Origin: Mesorhizobium sp. B2-4-15
GTDB lineage: Bacteria; Pseudomonadota; Alphaproteobacteria; Rhizobiales; Rhizobiaceae
DNA: 64,000 nt
NCBI RefSeq assembly: GCF_006658505.1
Contig: NZ_VFUZ01000009.1
Coordinates: forward strand, 62,001 to 126,000
Reading direction: 5' to 3'
In this document: positions 10,357 through 16,732 of the stretch, piece after piece
Layout: the number at the start of each line of letters is the position of its first letter
Position numbering within the stretch: position 1 is the stretch's first letter
Program-made: the position numbers and the translations under genes
Notes under the pieces: generated by a model
The model's database searches: none
The model's input: only the letters and a program-made list of their open reading frames with translations
What the model was told of the DNA's origin: nothing

Positions 10357-10377
10357 ATATGCTCCGTGTGAGTATAT
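10357..10377. promoter_or_regulatory. Operator-like palindrome upstream of nadA (site 1)
   Basis: ATATGCTC-CGTGT-GAGTATAT has 8-base arms with one mismatch and lies six bases upstream of the nadA start codon. Together with the related site at 10385 it is a good candidate binding site for the NadQ-like regulator encoded just upstream. Confidence 0.55.
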
Positions 10378-10384
10378 ATCGCCA

Positions 10385-10405
10385 ATATTCTGACTTTGAG
10401 TATAA
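10385..10405. promoter_or_regulatory. Operator-like palindrome upstream of nadA (site 2)
   Basis: ATATTC-N7-GAGTAT is an imperfect inverted repeat. Its right half GAGTATA repeats that of site 1 exactly 28 bases away. It lies between nadQ and nadA and probably overlaps the nadA promoter. Confidence 0.45.
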
Positions 10406-10408
10406 GTG

Positions 10409-11353
10409 TCAAGCGCGCGTAAGTGGCAATTTCGTTCCGGCAACGGCGCGTTCGGCCAACACGGAATGGCGGAAGCGAAACAGCTTGGCGGGGCGGCCAC
10501 GCATGTCGGTCGTCATCGCTCCGGTCTCTTCGACTAGTTCCTGCTGCTCGACCAGCCGCCGGAAATTCGGTTTGTGCACGAGCCGTCCGGCCAGCGCCTC
10601 GACGCTGCGCTGGAGCTGCAGCAGCGTGAACGTCGGTGGCATCAGCTCGAAGACGACGGGACGATACTTAATCTTGGCACGCAGCCTGGCGATGCCAGTG
10701 GCAAGGATACGACGGTGATCCGCCGCCATGGCCGGACCGAACACCGACAGCGTGTTGGCCTTGACCTTGTTGCGATGCGCCTCCTCGACAAGCGCCGCCT
10801 CATACAGCAGCTCGTAGCGTTGCAACACCAGCTCTTCGTTCCAACTGTGGCGATCGAGACCGAAGGCGACCGCTGTTCGCTGCTGGCGCTCACTGCGCAC
10901 CGAAAGGTTGTCGGCGGCCTTCGCCCAGGCATTCAGCTGCGGGACAATCACATTCGGCAATGCAGGTGGAACACCGTCGCGATGATCTTCCCAAGGAAAA
11001 TAGTCGTACCAGTTGCGCCATCTCGCCTTGTCGGCTGGCGCTGCTTGGCCTTCGCGCGCCAAAGCAAGGTAACTGATCGAGATCACCCGCTCGGCTTCAT
11101 CAACTGCACGGTCGCGATCGGCGAAGGTGTAGAGCTGTTCGATGTAGCCCAGGGGATGCCGCGTCTGCTGTTCCACCCAGTCCCGCAGACCCGATTGCAG
11201 CGAACGGTGTCCAAGCTCGAACGGGCCAGAGGGCAAGGCGTTGCCGTTCTCGCCGGACATGACGCGGGGCTGGCCGGCCGTTACCGCGACCAGCACCGCA
11301 ATCAACTCAGCCCCAATGGAATGTCGCCGGTCGGCATTTCCAGACTGCTTCAA
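10409..11353 (-). CDS. nadQ: NUDIX-related transcriptional regulator of NAD synthesis (NadQ-type)
   Basis: The 314-residue protein resembles the COG4111-type family used by Rhizobiales to control nadABC. It has an N-terminal NUDIX-like part (ALPSGPFELGHRSLQSGLRDWVEQQTRHPLGYIEQLYTFADRDR) and a C-terminal winged-helix region (PPTFTLLQLQRSVEALAGR, then KLFRFR). It probably represses NAD synthesis genes in response to an NAD-related metabolite. The encoded start is TTG. An ATG 31 codons in would remove part of the NUDIX strand, so the longer form is preferred. It lies directly upstream of nadA on the same strand, and the palindromes between them support this role. Confidence 0.75.
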   Translation of the reverse strand: MKQSGNADRRHSIGAELIAVLVAVTAGQPRVMSGENGNALPSGPFELGHRSLQSGLRDWVEQQTRHPLGYIEQLYTFADRDRAVDEAERVISISYLALAREGQAAPADKARWRNWYDYFPWEDHRDGVPPALPNVIVPQLNAWAKAADNLSVRSERQQRTAVAFGLDRHSWNEELVLQRYELLYEAALVEEAHRNKVKANTLSVFGPAMAADHRRILATGIARLRAKIKYRPVVFELMPPTFTLLQLQRSVEALAGRLVHKPNFRRLVEQQELVEETGAMTTDMRGRPAKLFRFRHSVLAERAVAGTKLPLTRA

Positions 11354-11357
11354 CTGA

Positions 11358-11588
11358 TTACCGTATCACGCTCATGCGGTTGTCGACTTTGATGCCCTGG
11401 TGTAGCCCGCCTTGCTTCCGACCGTGAACCGGCCCGATGTGGCAGTCAACTTTGAAACCCTGGGATGTCGAGTACCAAATGTCGATATCGGTTGTCGCGC
11501 GCCCGTGATTTGAACCGCAGAAACCAAGCCCGTCTTCTACAAGGCGAACGGTAGCTTTGCGCCTCTGCGGACCCGCCACGCGCCGCAT
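11358..11588 (-). CDS. Possible small hypothetical protein
   Basis: A 76-codon frame starting with ATG ends five bases upstream of the nadQ start. Composition is fairly balanced (GRATTDIDIWYSTSQGFKVD), but no family is recognised and no clear ribosome-binding site is visible. Confidence 0.25.
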   Translation of the reverse strand: MRRVAGPQRRKATVRLVEDGLGFCGSNHGRATTDIDIWYSTSQGFKVDCHIGPVHGRKQGGLHQGIKVDNRMSVIR

Positions 11589-11603
11589 GATGCTTATGTC
11601 CCG

Positions 11604-12392
11604 TTACTGCTTTCTTGCAACCACCAGGAAATTCTGCGCAAGCCGTGCCGGAACTCGCGCTTTTTTACTTATCCTTTCACAAGGCTCAACGAACATTTCG
11701 CAGAGCCGTGGTAATAGATTCCCGGGTCGCGGCAGATAACCGTAGCCGATTATTCGCTCGACAACGAAACCATTAGAAAGGAGCATCTGCCTAAATCTGG
11801 CGATGCCTAAGGTATTGTGGATTGTTCGTCCCGCGCATCGATTTAAGATGCGACATGCAACCCCCATTGGCGAGGTCGCATTCATGTGAATGTTTGAGAC
11901 GAGTAATCCCCCTTCGTTCAAATGCGCATGAATGGCCGACATCGCATCGTGCCTGAGTGCATTTTCAGCGTTCAGGAAGAACCGGAAAGCTGTAACTACG
12001 TCGAACGTTTTGCCAAGCGGTTCGAGCGTCAGATCAGTTTGAACCAGCGTCACGTTCTCGAGGGTATGTGCGCAAGCAAGCATCGATTCAGATACGTCAA
12101 CACCATAGACCTCCCCAAATAAGTGGGCGGCGACATTTGTGATGCGACCTGTACCGCATGCGAAGTCCAGGCAGCTATGGCTCGGCCCACCCAGGGGGGA
12201 GAGAATGCTTTCGACCAAAGGCATTTCGATGTGCGACCATAGAGCCGCATAGTAGCCGGAAGCAAAGGTTGCGCCGTACTGCGCACCGTAGCCAACACCC
12301 TGGTGGCTCGTGCGGTAATTACTGTAGGCTCCCTCTTCAGAAGGGCGGTAGCGCTTGCTAGACGACACGCATGCAAGCGGCCACCCGGTCAT
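11604..12392 (-). CDS. Class I SAM-dependent methyltransferase
   Basis: The 262-residue protein has a typical Rossmann methyltransferase order: motif I CLDFACGTGRIT at about 72, an acidic strand end VYGVDVSESML, motif II region TLVQTDLTLEP, and FDVVTAFRFFLNAEN as the motif IV region. The target is unknown: it could be a small molecule, lipid or sugar. The C-terminal half (RTIHNTLGIARFRQMLLSNGF, YGYLPRPGNLLP) suggests a small-molecule enzyme. Base composition is lower in GC than the flanks, suggesting independent transfer. No partner gene lies beside it. Confidence 0.8.
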   Translation of the reverse strand: MTGWPLACVSSSKRYRPSEEGAYSNYRTSHQGVGYGAQYGATFASGYYAALWSHIEMPLVESILSPLGGPSHSCLDFACGTGRITNVAAHLFGEVYGVDVSESMLACAHTLENVTLVQTDLTLEPLGKTFDVVTAFRFFLNAENALRHDAMSAIHAHLNEGGLLVSNIHMNATSPMGVACRILNRCAGRTIHNTLGIARFRQMLLSNGFVVERIIGYGYLPRPGNLLPRLCEMFVEPCERISKKARVPARLAQNFLVVARKQ

Positions 12393-12453
12393 TGTGGTCC
12401 GTCCAATCGGGGCAAGAATGCTGAGAGGGCGGCGTGGCTATCCTTGCCTCCCC

Positions 12454-12768
12454 TCAGATCGCGTGGCTGCTTAGTGGACCTAAAGCAATCAAGGCTACAC
12501 ATTTCGACGTTCTCTCTTCCAGTGCGAAATATAGCGTCCTGGAGACTGCGTTATTAGACATGCCAAAGTTTGGTGTTAATCTCCCTTTGCTGAGGCGGAG
12601 GTCCTTTGCCTGGCGATGATTGGTGTCGATTGCAAGTTCGTTTTGGAAGGTTTCAAACAAGCTGCATGTAGTCTCATGCAAGAGCGGGTCCTTCAGCCGT
12701 TCCGACAACAAGGTGTCAGCGGCACCCGCACTTCTCGCGAGTAAACTCGCACCACGTTCGGCGATCAC
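12454..12768 (-). CDS. Doubtful hypothetical protein
   Basis: A 104-codon frame with a GTG start inside an inverted repeat. The segment LLSERLKDPLLHETTCSLFETFQNEL looks protein-like, but no family or ribosome-binding site is recognised. Confidence 0.2.
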   Translation of the reverse strand: MIAERGASLLARSAGAADTLLSERLKDPLLHETTCSLFETFQNELAIDTNHRQAKDLRLSKGRLTPNFGMSNNAVSRTLYFALEERTSKCVALIALGPLSSHAI

Positions 12769-12792
12769 GCTTCATCCGTTTGCATGAAGCGT
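12767..12792. repeat. Inverted repeat
   Basis: ACGCTTCAT and ATGAAGCGT are perfect 9-base arms with an 8-base loop, followed by ATTTT on the plus strand. It could be a weak terminator or an operator. No downstream gene explains it clearly. Confidence 0.35.
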
Positions 12793-13013
12793 ATTTTACG
12801 AATTTGTAAGGAAGCGACCCGTGAGGTTGTCAGGATGGCTTGCGGCCACCTCAAGATCGGGTGAAGACTTCGAAACATAGCGCAAGGGTGCGACGCTCAC
12901 CTTTTTCCGCACCGGATTGTCGGTCGATTCCGTACCAGTTGTGGAAGACGCCAATCGCTCCGGCTATGGCTGGCAGTTCGCTACAGGTCGACCTTGATGG
13001 CTATTCGCACCCA

Positions 13014-13294
13014 TCACCACAACTGAAGTACTGGCACGTTCTCCACACAAGCCTCGATGAAGTCGCCAGGAAGCACTGGTCCCACGCCCGCAAGCAACAT
13101 CGCCGTGTCGGGGCCCATGCCTCGGGCGTCATCGTCCCAAGGATTTTTTTCAACAGTTGTCAGGTGAATGACCATCGCCGGCTTTGCGCGTTTTGGATCG
13201 CGCTGAAGCTGCGCGTCCAGGAGCGCCTCATGTTCCCCGCGTCCGCCTGCTCGATTCCACTATCGTATGGGTGTGTGCTAATTGATGATAGGCC
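13014..13294 (-). pseudogene. Remnant of a conserved hypothetical gene
   Basis: The reverse strand reads protein-like sequence to a TGA at 13014. It includes DAGEHEALLDAQLQRDP, then AKPAMVIHLTTVEKNPWDDD and GPVLPGDFIEACVENVPVLQLW. Upstream the same frame meets TAG just after MLRVRNP; a TGG-to-TAG change would join it to a plausible N-terminal stretch. No ATG opens the intact part, so the gene looks broken. Family not identified. Confidence 0.35.
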
Positions 13295-13434
13295 AAACTA
13301 TGGGTTTCGCACGCGCAACATGGAGGTGTGCATTGCACCGAACGCTCTCATTGAAATGAATGGCGACATCAACGGGACGGCCATGAGAGCTTCTGGCTGC
13401 GAGGGAGTGGAGAGGCAAGGATTGAGGTGTCTGG

Positions 13435-13617
13435 ATGAAAGTTGTTGGTCTCTACCGATGTCCAGGGAATCCGCCGTTCGCCTGCGTCGTCGAGGGCCTC
13501 AAGGGCACCTACGTCACGGAACATGCCTACCGCGCTGCGGGTCACCAGCCAGATTTTGGCACCCTGCCTTGGGAGGATGAGTATAGGACCGCGAGAAAGA
13601 AGACGCCGGGAGAGTAG
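13435..13617 (+). CDS. Small conserved-looking protein
   Basis: A 60-residue protein with balanced composition: MKVVGLYRCPGNPPFACVVE, a central TYVTEHAYRAAGHQPDFGTL and a charged C-terminus. A GAGG lies about 10 bases before the ATG. It converges on the gene at 13622. Function unknown. Confidence 0.45.
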   Translation: MKVVGLYRCPGNPPFACVVEGLKGTYVTEHAYRAAGHQPDFGTLPWEDEYRTARKKTPGE

Positions 13618-13621
13618 CTGC

Positions 13622-13954
13622 TCAGGATGTTCCGTCGCCGCTATGATCTCGTTCATTGGATTCATAGTACGGCAGGTAGGCGTTGGCGAACAGCCACTGC
13701 GTGACGATTGACTGCAGCAATTGCGGCCTCGAAAGCCGCATCTCGGCTGCAACCCCTTCCAGAGCTGCCTCGATGGCAGGCTCCACGTCCAGGCCAACGC
13801 TCACATTCCTGAGCATCAAGGCCGCACGGCGAAGCAGAGCCCTCAGATCAGCACCTGACATTTCAGCCGTCCGGTCAGAGGCGAGGTGGAGTTCTTCCGC
13901 GAAGTTCAACCGTCCCATCCCGGGACGATAGCGCAAAACGCTGGCGCTCGCCAT
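13622..13954 (-). CDS. Conserved hypothetical protein
   Basis: The 110-residue protein is largely helical (LRALLRRAALMLRNVSVGLD, EAALEGVAAEMRLSRPQLLQSIVTQWLFANAYLP). The second half resembles a small DNA-binding or regulatory helical fold but carries no named motif I can assign. The start could be the ATG at 13954 or the one at 13918 (MGRLNF). It stands alone in a region of small genes. Confidence 0.55.
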   Translation of the reverse strand: MASASVLRYRPGMGRLNFAEELHLASDRTAEMSGADLRALLRRAALMLRNVSVGLDVEPAIEAALEGVAAEMRLSRPQLLQSIVTQWLFANAYLPYYESNERDHSGDGTS

Positions 13955-14127
13955 TGGGCAGACCGACCGTATCCAAGGTCATCCACAGTGTATTGCTTCT
14001 TTGCCGGCACGCTACATTTGCTTTCGCGGCGCCCGACGCTGAGCCAATCAATGCCGGGAATGACACGATGAAACGGGGATCCTCAGGTCCGCCGTCAGTG
14101 GCAGACCTGAAGGGTTCGGGCGTCCAG

Positions 14128-14511
14128 TTACTTGTTGCAGTTTCGTGAGGGCGAGGTGGTCGTACCGCTTGCGATACTGTTGTCGACGTCGTTGCCGGCA
14201 GCGTCTTTGCAGCGGTCGTTCATGCCGTTCGTCGAATTCGTCGCGTTGGGATCGGTGGCGATGGTGCCGCCGGTAGCCGCGCCCGAGCCGGTAGCGTTTA
14301 CACCTGTGCCGCCATTGACGCGGGTACCTGAGGTGCTGCCGCTGACACCCGCTCCGGCGTTGCTGCCGCCGGACCCGCTGGTCCGCGCCGAGGCGGGTGC
14401 AGCCTTTATCTCGACTGATGTTCCGTCCGTTGCGCCTGTTCCTTGAGTGGCGAACCCTGGCGCTGATGACCTTGGCGCGGCGTGAGGCTCACGAGGTGAC
14501 GCCGGTTTCAT
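14128..14511 (-). CDS. Low-complexity Gly/Ser/Thr/Ala-rich hypothetical protein
   Basis: A 127-residue frame rich in Gly, Thr, Ser, Ala and Asn (GSGGSNAGAGVSGSTSGTRV and similar), ending in two cysteines near RNCNK. It resembles a secreted or surface repeat-like protein but lacks an obvious signal peptide. The opposite strand is also open, as expected for such repeats, so the coding call is uncertain. Confidence 0.4.
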   Translation of the reverse strand: MKPASPREPHAAPRSSAPGFATQGTGATDGTSVEIKAAPASARTSGSGGSNAGAGVSGSTSGTRVNGGTGVNATGSGAATGGTIATDPNATNSTNGMNDRCKDAAGNDVDNSIASGTTTSPSRNCNK

Positions 14512-14552
14512 ACCTTAACTTTCCTTCAATGGATCTAATTTAGAAATCGCTA

Positions 14553-14732
14553 ATGCGCTTCTCGATTCTGCTTTTCTGCTGGGCAGCATTCTTCGGCTGG
14601 GACTTTGCTACCAACGATGGCGAATTCACAATTGGCCTTGGCAAGCAGGTGGCCCACCTACTCTCCATCGGGGCTTATGTGAAGATGTGCCGTCGCCAGC
14701 GCAAACTTATGACACGATTAACGGATCGTTGA
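14553..14732 (+). CDS. Small membrane-associated protein (59 aa)
   Basis: ATG-initiated frame of 59 codons encoding a hydrophobic N-terminal segment (FSILLFCWAAFFGWDFAT), a short central part (GEFTIGLGKQVAHLLSIGAY) and a basic tail (CRRQRKLMTRLTDR). The layout fits a single-pass inner-membrane protein. The stop codon lies at the edge of a 15-base perfect hairpin, as expected for a transcript end. Function unknown. Confidence 0.5.
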   Translation: MRFSILLFCWAAFFGWDFATNDGEFTIGLGKQVAHLLSIGAYVKMCRRQRKLMTRLTDR

Positions 14733-14765
14733 CCGCGCTGTCCTATTCTGGGACAGCGCGGTCAA
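14729..14765 (+). terminator. Strong hairpin at the end of the 59-aa gene
   Basis: TTGACCGCGCTGTCC and its exact reverse complement form a 15-base stem with a 7-base loop. It is not followed by a T-run, so it may terminate poorly or act as an mRNA-stabilising or protein-binding site. Confidence 0.5.
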
Positions 14766-15185
14766 ACCCCCAACCGGCCGCGCAGGCGGCTCCGGCAACA
14801 CAGCCCCCGCCGCACTGTCGGAGCCGCCACCACATCCCTCAACAATACCATCAATGGTTGAATCAAGGGTTACCGCACTTCCACTTATTGTCTCGATAGT
14901 GCCAAATGACGCTGCGCAGCTCCGCGCTTGACGGTCCGGCCGCAACGCTGTCCTGAACGGCCGGAGGGACGTCATCAACTTCGCCGCGCCGGCGTAGCGG
15001 CGGCCTTTGGGCAATGCAAAACGGCTAAAATTACCGCAGCAGACGGTCCATATGCTGACAGCCAGCAGATCAGGCACCATTACGCGCGGCGACGACAAAG
15101 ATCTGTGAGGTGCGCGCCTTCATCAGGCAGCTGCGCCAGGAGGCGCCGCACCGTCGGTTCAGAGGGAGAGTGCAACCGGGTTGCC
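14766..15185. other. Region without a confident gene
   Basis: About 420 bases. A reverse frame of 126 codons covers most of it, but it is rich in Arg, Ser and Gly and lacks family features. No other structure was seen except the leader repeat that begins at 15186. Confidence 0.3.
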
Positions 15186-15240
15186 GTGACGGGTTGAGAG
15201 CTGGGAGAGAGGCTCCCGGCGCCCGTCGCGGAGCTCCGCC
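15186..15240 (+). repeat. Leader repeat copy 1 (upstream of ardC)
   Basis: The 55 bases directly before the ardC ATG begin GTGACGGGTT and contain GGGAGAG and GCCCGTCGCGGAG. They match the 54 bases before the ParB-like gene at 16679-16732 with few differences. A shared 5' leader or promoter element is likely. Confidence 0.6.
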
Positions 15241-16401
15241 ATGTCCAGAAAAAGCACATGCGCTCAAACCGCCCCGGAGCGGGCGAGTCTTTACGACGAA
15301 ATCACCGGCAAGATCATCGCCGATCTTGAGGCAGGGTGCGTGCCCTGGGTCCAGCCCTGGGGGACCGCGGCCGCCAAGGCGCCGCTCGCCATGCCCAGGA
15401 ATGCCGCCACCGGCCGTCACTATTCCGGGATCAATGTGCTGATCCTGTGGGGCGCCGTGATCGATCACGGGTTTTGCGCCCAGAGCTGGCTCACCTTTCG
15501 CCAGGCGGTCGCGCTCGGCGGCAATGTGCGCAAGGGCGAACACGGCACGACCGTGGTCTATGCCGACCAATTTGTGCCTGACGACGAGAAGCGGCGCGCG
15601 CGCGACACTGGCGACGAAGTCCAGGCGATCTCGTTCCTGAAGCGCTTCACCGTCTTCAACACCGCACAGTGCGAGAATCTGCCGGAAGGTGTCGCGAGCG
15701 TCGCTCCGCCTCCGCCACGCGCCCTCATTGAGCCGAAGGTCGAGGCGCTGATCCGCGCTACGGCAATCGACTTCCGCATCGGCGGCAACCGAGCCTTCTA
15801 TGTTCCGGCGCTCGATTATGTGCAGGTTCCGCCGCCCCAGGCCTATTTCGAGACGATCAACTGGCATCGGACAGCGCTTCACGAACTTGGCCACGCCACC
15901 GGACATCGATCCCGTCTCGACCGCGACATGACCGGCAGTTTCGGCACGAAGAAGTATGCCTTCGAGGAACTGATCGCGGAGATGAACGCTGCGTTCTGCT
16001 GCGCCTCGCTGGGCATCGTGCCGACCGTTCGCCACGCGGACTACATCGGCTCCTGGCTCGACGTGCTGCGGCAGGACAACCGTGCTATTGTGCGCGCTGC
16101 GTCCCATGCCAGCAAGGCGGCCTCCTGGCTGCTTGGCTTCGTCCCGGCCCAAGACGTCGGCGGGGCCGAGCCTGTGATCGGGGGAGGGCGGCATGATCAT
16201 CCTCGCGCGCCCGATCTGCGCGAGCGCCTGCTCGCCAACTGCAGCAATCGCGGCGGCGACCATTTGCCCGTGGTCAAGGTCTTCAACCCAATTGGCGAAG
16301 GCGTCTGGCTCGCCACCGAGCTCATGCCGATGGCGACAGTCTCTACGGCATCGCCGATCGCGGCGATCCGGAGATTGGCAGCTTTTCGCCCATGGAGATA
16401 A
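15241..16401 (+). CDS. ardC: ArdC-type antirestriction protein (zincin-like), tail fused to DUF2958 remnant
   Basis: The N-terminal ArdC domain (about 15-145: YDEITGKIIADLEAG, PWVQPW, NAATGRHYSGIN, KGEHGTTVVYAD) is followed by a zinc-metallopeptidase-like domain with HELGHATGH at about 214-222 and FEELIAEMNA at about 241. Such proteins protect incoming DNA from host restriction during conjugation. ArdC similarity stops near residue 305 (WLLGFVPAQD). The rest of the frame reads into the following DUF2958 gene and is probably an artefact of an indel near 16205. The gene heads the mobile-element cassette and has the shared leader. Confidence 0.85.
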   Translation: MSRKSTCAQTAPERASLYDEITGKIIADLEAGCVPWVQPWGTAAAKAPLAMPRNAATGRHYSGINVLILWGAVIDHGFCAQSWLTFRQAVALGGNVRKGEHGTTVVYADQFVPDDEKRRARDTGDEVQAISFLKRFTVFNTAQCENLPEGVASVAPPPPRALIEPKVEALIRATAIDFRIGGNRAFYVPALDYVQVPPPQAYFETINWHRTALHELGHATGHRSRLDRDMTGSFGTKKYAFEELIAEMNAAFCCASLGIVPTVRHADYIGSWLDVLRQDNRAIVRAASHASKAASWLLGFVPAQDVGGAEPVIGGGRHDHPRAPDLRERLLANCSNRGGDHLPVVKVFNPIGEGVWLATELMPMATVSTASPIAAIRRLAAFRPWR

Positions 16402-16520
16402 GCCTGCCCGCCTGCCATCCAGCTGGGGCATCGAGCGCGACATCGTGGTCGGCATGCACAGTGCCGCTCTCCATCTGGGCCGAGGCCGCCCGTCGGGCTC
16501 GGGCAGCATCCGTGCGGCCG
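16193..16520 (+). pseudogene. DUF2958 gene broken by several frameshifts
   Basis: Pieces of a DUF2958 protein appear in three frames. APDLRERLLANCSNRGGDHL with LPVVKVFNPIGEGVWLATEL is in the ardC frame. DGDSLYGIADRGDPEIGSFS and later PLSIWAEAARRA are in a second frame, and SSWGIERDI is in the third. The likely start ATG is at 16193. At least three small indels are needed, so the protein cannot be made intact. DUF2958 genes usually sit between ardC and the ParB-like gene, as here. Confidence 0.65.
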
Positions 16521-16640
16521 GGCTCATCTTTTCATCCGCCACACTGTCTCGGGCCGGCATCTGCCTTCTTGAAAACCGTGGAGCCGCCGAAGCGCACCTC
16601 GTGTCCGTGGCTCTGTTCCTGCCTGGATCGTCCGGTGCGC

Positions 16641-16671
16641 GGCGCCGCCCTCAGAGTGAGAGGGCGGCGCC
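16641..16671 (+). terminator. Perfect 12-bp hairpin
   Basis: GGCGCCGCCCTC and its reverse complement form a 12-base stem with a 7-base loop, just before the second leader repeat. It is a probable terminator or mRNA end of the ardC/DUF2958 unit, although no T-run follows. Confidence 0.5.
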
Positions 16672-16678
16672 TGCCTTG

Positions 16679-16732
16679 GTGACGGGTTTGGAGGTCGGGA
16701 GAGTCTCGGCCGCCCGTCGCGGAGAAATCTCG
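16679..16732 (+). repeat. Leader repeat copy 2 (upstream of the ParB-like gene)
   Basis: Begins GTGACGGGTT, contains GGGAGAG and GCCCGTCGCGGAG, and ends at the ATG, matching the leader of ardC. The GGAGAAA near its end serves as ribosome-binding site. Confidence 0.6.

Noticed and set aside
12840..13580. 246-codon forward frame
   Set aside because: Overlaps a better small forward gene (13435) in another frame and a more protein-like reverse remnant; no family features.
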